DNA of 64,000 nt, taken from Oxytricha trifallax. Its lineage: Eukaryota; Ciliophora; Spirotrichea; Sporadotrichida; Oxytrichidae. Where the stretch lies: contig ARYC01000304.1 of NCBI GenBank assembly GCA_000711775.1, positions 62,001 through 126,000 of the forward strand. Reading direction: 5' to 3'. The notes under the pieces were generated by a model. It was not told the DNA's origin and searched no databases. It worked only from the letters and a program-made list of their open reading frames with translations. Shown piece after piece: positions 35,865 to 48,200 of this stretch (position 1 is its first letter; each line of letters starts with the position of its first letter). The position numbers and the translations under genes were made by a program.

Positions 35865-36100
35865 TTTGCAAATTGGCCTAATTTCTCTACTAACTCCAAT
35901 AAGACCCCAACTATACCCTACAAATCAAAGCACTTATAAACCTCACTAAGGGGTTTTGGGGTTTTGAATAATGAATCCAATGTGGCTGCCACAGATATTA
36001 AATATATTTATTAATAAAATTCGAGAAATTGTTTTTGTATTTGAAAATTATTCTTACAAGTTAAATGATTTAAAGAAATTTTGCAACATCTAACAATATA

Positions 36101-36284
36101 TTTGTAAATATAAAATCATTAAAAAATCTGTATTTTAATTTACAAACTATTTATTCTAAAAATTATGATTAAAACTTTAATTGAGAAATTCATAATAATA
36201 ATAATTATAATATTATTCTCCCGAATCCCCTTGAGTTTAATGATATATAAAGATAATTAACTACTACGACATACTACATCGAAC
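36101..36284. other. AT-rich divergent spacer
   Basis: About 180 bp of very AT-rich sequence between the 5' region of the receptor-like gene (minus) and the start of the channel-like gene (plus). No motif recognised. Confidence 0.4.
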
Positions 36285-39200
36285 ATGTCGCGAAGAAATA
36301 ACTCAACTACTCAGAGATTTGCCACAGAAAATTTTGGACCCACAAAATAAAGTCTCTACTCAGTGTAAGCCATATTTTTCAAGAAACAATTTCATCTCCT
36401 CAATGAAATATTCCATTTCAAATGATCTATGTAAACTATAAGAAAAATAAGTTTTTATTGGGGTGCTATAGTCATTCATTTTATTAAGGTCATAATAATA
36501 AAAAAAGATGAATTTTTAATAATATACTTAACAATTAATATTCAATATAGGATTGGACCTCAAGACATATTTGATGAGTACTTAAAGGCTTCTTTTGAAG
36601 GAGACCTTGATAAGATAAAGTAATTTAAGGTTATTATTTTCAAATTTTAATCAAATTTAAAATATTAAAATAACTTTACTTTTACTAAATGAAAATGTTA
36701 TTTGCAATTAGTTTGAAATGTGATTTTAAGCACCTCTAATTTTTCATAGATTATATTAAAACTCCTCTAATTATAGTAATATGCTTCTTTATCGCTATGG
36801 TGGTGTATAGTAGTAAAATAGTGAAGAATTTTGGAATAAAAACCTCTTAGCATTCTTTTTAGCTGTTCAAAACTTAAGGCTAAAAACAGCGAATAAAATA
36901 TATAAGAAGTATGAGTTGCTGAGGACCATTATTTAGAGATTGATCCATTCCTATGAAATCACACATCAAATCAAAAATAAAAAAGGATTGAGTGTCAACT
37001 TGAAGATGCTCTTATAAACTTATAGCCATGTAAGATTAGAAATTTAAAGTCTCATTTTATAGAGTTTCATAGTTTAAATTTACCTATAAAGTTTAGCATT
37101 TTGATGAGAAACAGAAGGTAAAAGATAAACAGTCATTATCGAGGATAAATTAGATGAATTTGAACAGTCAAAATCATCAATGAGCTCATTCGACTAATTT
37201 TAGAGGAAGACCAACAAAGACTAAATTGTAAACCAGTAAGCCAAACTACTTGAATCACAAAATTGTTTAAAATATTTTTTTCATAGACCACTATTAGATG
37301 ATAGAAAAGTGAAGCAGTCAGCTGACTTTGAATAACTAGATAAGAAACATTTAAATATCACTACTAAGTTACAGGAAAAGCATAGAGGGCGTTCTAAAAC
37401 TGTTAATCATACTGTAGTTTCATAGTAGAAAAATAAAAATAATAACAGCTTTAATGAAATGAATAATTTTGGAGTTAAGAGGAATCATTAGACGATCATA
37501 TCATAGGCACCAATCAAAAACTTCTTTCAGTTAGTGTTTTTTTTTAAATTAAAATCTTAATATGTAGGTATGAAACTGACTTGGTGTTCTTGAGAAGAGT
37601 GTTCAAGAGTGAACACGCTAGAAAGTTTAATTCTAATATGCTAAGAATAGCTTTAAATTTGACAGAGGATAGAGTTGCTGCTTTTGTAGTGGCAAGAATG
37701 AAAAACCTTAAATTCATGTATAAATTTCATTTTTACAAATCTCATGCTATCCTTTATAAACATTTAAAGTACTACTTAAATATTATGTCAAAATAAACGA
37801 ATCTAAAAGTTTATCCACACAGCCAAAGCATCTAAATAATTCAACCTTTTTTACATATGAGTTAATCTATTTATTATTTCAATTATAATCTTATTTATAT
37901 GCTAATTTTAAATGAGACAAAAGTTAGAAATATTATTTTTTTTCTAATTTAATAAAATACAAATAATAACAATGTTGATTTTGGAGGTTTTAATGCCTGT
38001 TCAATTAGATGAGCATGTAATGAATTATGCCATTTAAAATAAAGTTCTAATCTTCATTCAGTAATATTCTATAAATTCCTAACATTTATGTTTAGTAACG
38101 TATTTTATTACAAAAAAAATCATATGATCCCAAACATTACGAAAGAAACTACAATCTAAATCTGAAAAAATCTTTAGCTTTAATGTTTATGTTTTATTAA
38201 TGAGAACTTTTTCCAATAATTTTGAATTTTTGGCTTTGATTTTAATAAAAAATATAAAAGCTTTAAAATCATTTTAGTATATGTTTATTTAATATTTTAT
38301 CTAATAAATTAATTGAGTTTGATTCTCGCATACTTTAAATTATAATACATAAATTTTTTTTGACGTTTTAATAGACCCAGATAATTTTGATGAGGAATTT
38401 AGTGACATTTTTACTTTAGAGAAGCTAATCAATCGAATAAATGAATTCTATGACTATCACACAAGCGAGGAGATCCTCTCAGTAGTCCTGAAATGGAGGT
38501 TCGAAAGCAAAGAAAACATTTTGAAAATACTTTGTGACTTGGGACATGAACGAATAGCCACTAAGTTCATGTTTGATCAGATAAAGTTTGCAAACAAAGA
38601 ATTTTTCTTCTATTGTGTAATAAATGAGAAGTAATACTTTTTGAAACATGCTTTGAGGAGTTAATTCTTCGATGGAGACTACATGAATGAATCTTAGATG
38701 ATTTACTCAGTTGTCCACGATCTTCAAAAAGGGCAGAAAATAATATTCAATTTAAATCTATTACTTTTTTCTGATTTTAGGAAATGGTCCTTAACTCAAC
38801 TTAGAGATTTTAACAATGCTGTTTAGTCATTTTTATTGACTAAACTTCAATAATTATTAGTAATTAAATCTTAGTAATGCAAAGTCATATTCCTATTTCA
38901 CTTATTTTAAAACAATTGTTCATCAACCAAATTAACTTATATGGTTTAATCTCGAAACTAGTTATATGCTAGTAACTTATAATCCTATCATGGCTATCTC
39001 CCTCATGATACAATATTTAAAGCAAATCAAATATGGTAAGCAATTACTTTTAATGAATAATGTTCTTTGTTAGATTTCAACGTACTCGATATCGAATGTG
39101 TCACTTTGATCTATAAATTTAAAATTTTAGGGAGATTGATAATAGAAAACTTAAAATTTGACGACATAGAGTAGATTTTTCTGGAAAAAGATTTTAAGGA

Positions 39201-42200
39201 CAGATCCGTACTTAACATCATAACTAAGAACGAAATTATGGTATTTATTGTGAAGAGTAAGCTAAAGTATCTTATTGATAAGATCTGGGAGGGGAAGTAT
39301 TACTCGATGGTAGATGGCAAACTATCTCATTTCTCAAGAACTCAATATCTTATGAATCATTCTGTCCGCAAGGCAAAAGGTCATTAGACATAGCTTTAAG
39401 ATGTTATTGGATCCAATTTTAAGCCAAATATTGACGACTATAACTTCATGTATCAAATGATCTTTAGAAAAGAGTCAATCAACCTGATCCTAATCAAGGA
39501 CTTTATCTGTGCTACTGTGATTGTTGCAGTATTTCAATACATAAATTACCTCTATATGAACTTATTCACAGCTAGACGCTACATAGAATTAGATACAGTA
39601 GAAGAGTAACTTGCAGTTATGAGTAATAGTCTGCGTTAATATAAGGAAATTAACTTTGTAGGGACTATCCTCTCAGTTTCGTACATACTGAACTTCTTTC
39701 AGAGAATCCTTTATAATTACTTCTCATTGAAAAAAATTGATTTGGACTTATGGATTATATTTGATCTGGCTGCAGGCATTGCAAATATTTTTGCTTTCAA
39801 TATTATTGGAAATTCACCTCCTGAAGCTTTTCTAGATCAGCAGTAAAAATGGACATTAGACTATTATATGAATGCCATTCTCATTATATCATGGTTAAGA
39901 TAAACTCATATAATTGTTTAAGGACTAGTCAAAATTTAATATAACTTTTGTTAATTTCTATTGGATATTATTTTTAAGTTTATTTCAGTTACTTTATGAT
40001 TATTAGTCCAATAGCCAAGGTGACTTTGACTCTTTTTAAAATGCTTTTCGAGACAATATCCTTTTTCATTATTGCAATCAAAACCCAAAAACCCCTTAGT
40101 GAGGTTTATAAGTGCTTTGATTATTAGGGTATAGTTGGGGTCTAATTGGGGATTGTAGAGAAAGTGCAGGTTTTATGTGAATTTTAAGTATATTTAATGA
40201 TTATTAGTTGATTTAACTCAAACAAATTTTATCTGCTTGTCTTTATTGTATCACTTGAATCTTGCTCTCTACAGTGGTTCAAGTAAATCGTCTAAGGATT
40301 ATCTTGGATATGATGGGGCTCTTACAATAATCATGTCTACCATCTGTTTGATTTCTTTGCAGACATTGTCCTTATTAATAAGCTTACTGGCTAAACTTAT
40401 TGATTATTTATCTTATTTTGTACCATAGTAAGACATGCATTCCATGTCACTTCTTTAAAATTATAGCAGCCACTGCCCATACATCCCATTAAACTGATCC
40501 AATCGTCAACTTCTCTCTTATTAGGAAGTAGCCAGGAGTTCAAAGAACCTTTGCTAAAGTCACTATCTCTTATCTTAAGGCTCTATTGAAATAGATAACT
40601 ACGACTTCTAAAGGGCAGAGGTTCAACATTCCATTTTCAGGTTTAAAATCTCTATGAAAATATCCAAGTTCATGCAACTCCTTGACACCCATTATCATAT
40701 CTGATAGTATATCATTCAAATCATATGGGTATCTGTTATGATATAAATAATCTCTCAGAGTCATTTCATATTTCTTAAGTCTCAGTGCGATAAAACCATA
40801 GCTTAAAATAACACCATCTAGCTTAAGCAAGTTCTTGCAATCTTTTCTCTATGCCTCTCTAAGAATCATATATTCGTTAGCAAACTCATTTTAGTATTGC
40901 TCGTTCTTAAGGAGATAGCTGAAATGGTACACCTTGTATGTATACTTATCATCCACTATAAGCTTTGCTTTGTTAGGAACACTTATATGTAAGTAATTCT
41001 CAATAAAACTACATAGATTAATTGCATTCAATGCAGGAATGCTCATAGCTTTTGCTTGGAAGCAAGCTAGAATTGCAGGTTAGTTCATCGATTCTTATCT
41101 TTTCTTTCTCTTAAGCTTCTCCTGTAACTCACTTTAAGACTCGACAATATTTGATTTTTTTTAGCTGGCACAAGTTTTTATGTCTCATTATCTTAAATCA
41201 AGAACTCACTGAGGTGATGCTTTTGCATGTGCTTCTTAACTTTAGCAGAGTGAGTAATAGATTTCATACAAGTTGTGCATTAGTACATTCCATCCACTTT
41301 ATCATGCTTGAAATATATCTTGGCTTTGCCAGAGTGTACCTCTTTAAGGTGTCTCTTCAAGCATTGTTCTGTTGAGAAATGATTCTAGCAGTCTTCACAT
41401 AAAAATGTTTTTATCTTTTCATTAGGGAGCTGCTCTTTTAGGTCCTCAGCATATTCAATTTATGGATACCCCCATGTGCCTGGAATCGGAAAAGACCCCC
41501 CATGTGCCTGGAATTTTTTTGACTTTCGTTCACAGATCTGGAATCATAAAAAGTTCTCTATGAAGAAGAAATTTCCAAAATTCAATAACCACCGTACCAT
41601 ATAATTTAGCTACCCTAGATTAAGATTAAAAAACGAAATTCAAAAATTAATGAAGAATTCATGGAGAAAAATCATATTGTTTATGTTATAAAATTGCATT
41701 TTATGATAACTTTCCAACTAATATTTCTCCATGAATTCTTCATTAATTTTTGAATTTCGTTTTTTAATCGTAATCTAGGGTAGCTAAATTATATGGTACG
41801 GTGGTTATTGAATTTTGGAAATTTCTTCTTCATAGAGAACTTTTTATGATTCCAGATCTGTGAACGAAAGTCAAAAAAATTCCAGGCACATGGGGGGTCT
41901 TTTCCGATTCCAGGCACATGGGGGGTATCCCAATTTATGTTTAAAGTTCTATCTCTGCTCTCTTCTTTAAGTTTTATACTTCTATTTTAAAGACCTCTGC
42001 TTCAAACTCAAGAGCTCTTGGCTCTACCTCCCTCTAAACATAAATAACTTCTAGCTTTTAGTTGAGCCAAAGTTTAGCTATGTTTATCTACTGCTAAGAA
42101 AAACTGCTTTTCGATTTAAGTTAGCCGCCAGTTTTAAATTTAAATTTAAATTTCTATTAAAAAGCTCTTATAACCTCTCTAGCTATAGTTACTCTGTACA

Positions 42201-45200
42201 GGGGTTGACATTGCAACAAATATTGTTGATTTTGAAATATTAGAGATCATATTTATGCTTAGTTTATAACTATAATTTTTCTAATTTCATGCTTAATATT
42301 TTTAATTTTGGTATCAACTTAGATAAAATTCAGGTTGGTACTGGTACCAATTAGGTTTTGAACCATTTTGAAACTTTTCTATTAAAACCTCATTAGTTTA
42401 AAACTAGGTACTAATTAAGTTTTGGTACTATTAAATTGGTACTAATTAAAATTAAACGGAATTAGTACCAGTACTAATTAAATTTAAACAAATTTAGTAC
42501 TAATTTAATGGAACTAAATTGATAAAATGGAGCTTCATCTCTGAATTTTGTTACAGCTTTTGCCAGCTTTCTCCAACTATCTTTACTAGGTTGACCTCCT
42601 ATAAGATGCCCATATTTAATACTAAGATTTTAAGCAGTAGGATCCAGAACTTTATAAATTAAAATTTGAAATTGAATAAGAAGAGAAGGAACAAGGATGG
42701 AATCTATAAGTACTGCAATGAAGAGGGTTGAAGCTTAAGAAATGATCTCAAGATTTAGAAGCAAGGAAGATCTCTATCGATACCTCACTCAGCATGGTGA
42801 GCATGTGACTTATACTTAATCATATACTATAGTGGGTTTATTCCTTCCAACGATGGAAGGTATCAAAATTTCATTCTTGAAAGCAATACTCTGTGATGAG
42901 AAGAAAGCCTTCAAAAATAATGAAATCGAGTTGATAGAAATACCAAACTACCCAGAGATTTCAGTCACTAATCTCTACGAGGATGCGATGTAAGATGAAG
43001 AGTTGGTAGTTTATCTTCCTACCAAGAAACAACTCTCTAACAAACTTCCAGAAATGAGCTTCTTCTTTGGTGTTCTTGGCACTTTAAGAGCTATATCAGA
43101 GAGATCATTTAAGTAGCTCACAAAAAAACGCTATTCTATTTCTCCTGAAGATTAAAAGAAGCAAGGCTTAAGAATCATCCATTCCTCTCTAGTAAGCTTT
43201 GATTAATAACTTTTTAGGGAAGCCTTGAACTGTTATATTTCTAATGAAAGAACATGCAAAGGTTCACAGATAGAGAAAGTCTTAGAACATTCTTGAAGTG
43301 AGCAAGAGATTTTATAAAGATGTCTAAAAGCCAGATGAAATGAACATAGATTTAGGAGCTGGCACAAAGAGAAGAAATATGGGCCCAAGTAAGCCATAAG
43401 AAGAGGAGAAGAAAGAGAAGCCAAACGCCTTTATGGGTTAGTTTAATATGTGAACTTATTCATTCATTTAAATCTAAAACTTATTTATAAACATTCATTC
43501 TTCCTTCTCTCGCACAAACTGTTGTCTTATCTATGCTTACTCTCTTGCAGCTACTCTGAATCAAGTCTACTGTATCTATAGGCAAGTCATGCATTAGGTG
43601 ATATAGCAGCAGTTTCTTGTAATGGGTCTTGATTTAACTCCAGTAGAATTCAATTCCATTAAATTAAGGGCTGTAAGGAACATTGTATACAGGAGTAATG
43701 TTTAACTCTTCATAAGCTTTCTTAGACTCCTTAGTCTTATGAACTGAGAGGTTATCAACAAACAGGATGATCTCTTAATCGTTGTATTTATCTCTCAGCT
43801 TATGTAGGAACTCTATATACTACTCTCGCTTAATAGAGCGAGGATGAATGAAGCAACTTTCTAAACCTGAATTTTCGTTAATACCAGCTAAAATTGCATA
43901 GGTGACAACCTTCACTCTCTAGTCATAAACTTCTATATTATCACACTTCTTGTACCATGACTTGTTAATAAAAGTGTTGAAAGTAAACACAGATCATCAG
44001 CGTGTATGAACTTGATGTTATTAGTAATAGCACTCTACATTTAATCATATTTATATAGTTTAAATTATTACTATAAAATGGCACTGTAAAATCAATCACT
44101 CTATTCACTCTGTTGGCAGTCTTGAAAATAATACCATTTCTTATATTAATATTGGCTATAGTCTAAGGAGATTTACGCATGTCAGGAAACCTGCGATGAA
44201 ACATCACAGCTCGCTAGTCTAATGGAAAGTTTGCCCAATACTTTAAAGTCTTCGAGTTGTAGAGGTAGTCAATATGAGCCTGAGAGAACTTTTATTTTCT
44301 TGCAGGATGCGTTCAACAACCAGAATTATAATACTGAACAGCCAACAAGCAATGATACCTAACAGTTGAGGCACTTTTGTGTAAAAGCTTTGCTATAGCT
44401 GCATAATTTAGAACTGGTTTGACTTAATCTATATTATTGTAGAAATAAATTTGAATTTGGAAAATTAATTATAATTAAATTAATAATAAATCAAAATCGT
44501 GGTAGTTAAAGTTTGCAAATTTGAACGATCTTGGGCTCATTCGATAGAAAATTCAAAATTAGCTGGACTTTAATATTGCCGGTACAATTTTATCGCATCC
44601 CTATAGCGAGATAACTTGAGTTTAATGTAAGGATATAATTTAATGAATTTAGAGGCATTTAATTAAAGTGAAGTTATTACGCTACAAGGATGCGATAAAA
44701 TAGTACTACCAATTTTAAAGTCCAGCTAATTTTGAATTCTCTATATAATGAGTCCAAGATCGTTTAAATTGGCCAACTTTAACTGCTACGATTTTGATAT
44801 ATTATTAATTTAATTATAATTAATTTTCCAAATTCAAATGTATTTCTACAATAATACTTGTACCATATCTAAGCTTAAGTAGTAAAACTAAATATTACTC
44901 ATCATAAATAGACCCTAAATTTCGCTAATTTCTATTTCTCATTTTGCAATTTTGGCCTAATTTCTGTACTATCCCCAATAAGACCCCAACTATACCCTAC
45001 AAATCAAAGCCCTAATAAACTTCACTACGGGGTTTTGGGGGTTTTGAATAGGTTACTTGTGTCTCATGACTACTATATTTATCATGCTTTAATATTGACT
45101 TAACTTAACGAATTTTAATATTTTAAATTAATAGCATTAAAAAAATGCTATTCAAAGACGCAGGAACAGAAGATGCCTATGGCTACAGAAACCTATTAAG

Positions 45201-48200
45201 TACAATGAGAGAAATGATAGATTATTTTATCGGCAACTATGAAGTTAAATATATGGCTAAGTATGGAACATCCCATTCAATCCTTGTCATAGTCCATGTT
45301 TATAAGTATTAATTTAGAAATACAGGATTATATAGTAAATTTATTTAATTCAAATTTATAATTATGTGGTTATTTCTCATATTTTTCTAATGAATTTCTT
45401 GGTTGCAATTTTGACGCAGGTTTATGAAATTATGATAAAAAATGGAGATTTTTATGCAATTCAGTATTCCTTTGTGTTTGTAACAAAGTACATTAAAGCT
45501 ATGAATGAAGATAACGGATATGACAAACTCATTCTTTTCCCTCCTCCTCTTATAATTAAATTATATTGTTATAGTTAAAATTTCTCAGAATTCCTTATAT
45601 TACTTAAATATTTACATTTTGATTCATAACTTCTTTCTGATTCCATTAATTTTAGCAACTCCCAGTGAAAAACTTACAAGAAAAATTTCATCATACATAG
45701 AATACACTTTCTTTTGGCTTGAAAACTTTTGCCTTATAATACTAATTATGATATATTTTATGACATTAGATTTCTTTATATATGTCAAGCTGTTCTTTTA
45801 GCTGATAGGGGTTGAGGGGATAACGAAGAAATTAGTCTATTCTACACTTTGGGCTCTTTTTGGATATTTATTTTTGATTAAAATCAACCTTGAAGATACA
45901 TAATATTACCGAATTAAGTTTTTTAATAATTTTTTTGCGAAAAACTTTAATTAAAATTAAAATTTATTAGAAAATTTTAAAATTGCTTGCAAAATTCCAC
46001 ACTTTTATTTAAATTTAGGAATTTAATAACAATGTTTTCTCTATTCTCTATAAAACTTGTATTTATTATGCAAATAATTATAATTATTGATAGTATTCAA
46101 TAATATTAGTTTTAAAATACATACTATGATCTTTATAATTTATTAAATGATTAATTTAACTTTGTCATCTTCTTATATTTGTTCTTATATTTTTGAATTA
46201 AAATTTTTTAATATTTTGCAGTTTTTTTTAATAAAAATTTATTAAAACATGCGTGTTTTTCAACATACTATGCTTTGAGAAAAGTATGTCTTTCAACACT
46301 TAAGAAGTAGAGAAAAAGAAGCTAATTCAGCACAAATTTTACATTTACAGAGACTGCATTAGAGCAATGAGGTAGTTGCAAGCAGTGGCTGATGACAATA
46401 GCATAGTATTTAGGAAAAAGTAACACGTTCAGAAAATGTTCACATAAAAGATGTCATTTAAGGAGAAGATTAAAAAGTCTGAGAATGAGTAGGACATTTC
46501 TGACACTTTTATCATTGACAAAGATCTTATCATTCAGACATATGCATTGAAATATTAATATTTTTAAGATTTCAAACGATATCTAACGTCTTTATTGATC
46601 TGCTTATTTTAATAATTTTGCAGAGATAGCCAAGAAGAACATTTACACTCAGTAGTATAGATAAAAATACAACTAATTAAAGAAAATGAAGTCAAGTTAA
46701 TCAATTTTTAGTACAATGGAACATGGTTTAATATCTTAAAGAGACTAAATCTACAGTGAACCCATGTTAAGTTAAGAGTTTGTGTTTAATTATTTAAAAT
46801 AAAATAAATTTAACAAATCACTATTTAATACTATAATCAAACCATCAATCTTAGTTGTGACGTAGAAGTATCTGAGTGAGTTGACGTGGCAATTTCGTGA
46901 CGTGTCAGTCATGAAGTAGAAAACTCCGAAAAAAAATCAGTCTCGCTATTACCTAGTCTCCTCCTAAATCAAGATGTCGCCAGAATAACCTGGACGAAAG
47001 AGCTCGTAGAATTCAACCAGAGTAACAGAAGCTGGAGAAAAACGCTTACCGGTCCCACAGCTGTTGGGAAACGAAATCCCTGTCCTTTCTCTGTGGTAGC
47101 TTCCCTAACCAGGTGTGGGAGATAAATCTTATCGCTGGCTTAGATGGTTTTCGTCTTCTCACTTTGAAGGCAGAGCGTACATTCATCCTGCTCCCAATGA
47201 CCTAGGAAACTGAACTCAAGTCGGTAGACTCATCTAATGCAGGGAAATCTTAGGATCCAGCTCACTCAAGGAGTGTTCGCTGACAGATTGAACCCCGAAG
47301 ACTGGTCCCTCATGCGTTGCGCTCAAGTTAAGAGTTTAAATCTCTAGTTGGAGATATTATGATGATGAACAAAAAAGATCCCTCTAAGTTTGAGCAATAA
47401 AATAAAGCTAGATCTATCATGCAAAATAGTGTGGAGAGTATGACTCCAGATGAGTTCAAACTGGTTCACGCTTTTATTAAGAAATTTGAAATTTTCAATA
47501 AAAATTAGCAGAATTCATCAGTAAATTTATCACTAGTTTGCAGAGCTTTCCCCAAAACACTTACATATCAATTTGTACATAAAATTGAGCTCATAAATTT
47601 CATGTAAATGCAAAAAGTCTTAATTAAGTTCTACAATGACGATAAGGATGAAATGTTTAACTATTATGATAACAGAATGAAAGGGAGATTTAACATGATT
47701 AAGCTTAACTAAGAATACAACAATGAGATGCTTGAGGATATAAAAAATCTCTCTAAATTTATCAAAGCTCATCATTTCTAGGACAAGAATAACGAATTAA
47801 ACAAGTTGATAATCAGAGATTTCTCATTCAAGAAAATAATACCGATTAAAACGTAATAATGTTTAACATTAGCAAGTTCAAACCTAGACCTATCAATGAC
47901 TATAGATCTACAAACCCAGTGTATAGCCCATTAGTCCCTGATAGCATTTAAACGGATATTGATTCATTTAAAGAAGATACAGCATAAATTACAACTGGAC
48001 CTCTGAATGGGAAGGTTTAGCAAAATTCAAGTTAGCAAGATAGAAAAACTAGGGCCAAGAGACCACTTTCTAATCAGAATAAGAATAGAGAGGGAACTCC
48101 TATAAGATCTTAAGACCCCATAGAACAATTAAGAAGCGAGGATAGAAGTTAAGGAAAATTAGATTAAGAATAATAAATATTAGCTGAAATTAATTATTAT

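Larger units (their letters stand above)
31861..35966 (-). mobile_element. TBE transposon, copy 1 (4,106 bp)
   Basis: Complete element between AAT target repeats (31858-31860 and 35967-35969). Both ends begin CAAAACCCCAAAACCCCTTA and continue as near-identical inverted repeats of about 78 bp. The C4A4 repeat equals the Oxytricha telomere unit. Cargo: 57-kDa-class gene (minus), 22-kDa-class gene (plus), transposase (minus). TBEs are IS630/Tc1-type DNA transposons that are removed from the somatic genome each sexual generation. Inserted in or at the edge of the coding region of the receptor-like gene. Confidence 0.95.
40079..45046 (-). mobile_element. TBE transposon, copy 2 (4,968 bp, carrying two nested elements)
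   Basis: C4A4-type ends (left end CAAAACCCAAAAACCCCTTA with a one-base variation; right end ...GGGGGTTTTG) between AAT repeats at 40076-40078 and 45047-45049. Same gene order as copy 1 and closely similar to it. Subtracting the two nested insertions (467 + 8 and 415 + 2 bp) leaves about 4,076 bp, the normal TBE size. Inserted inside a transmembrane helix of the channel gene. Confidence 0.95.

Noticed and set aside
46853-47215. Continuation of the channel protein through the GC-rich block
   Set aside because: The 13-bp pointer join gives a better protein and keeps phase; the frame through the block ends at a TGA.
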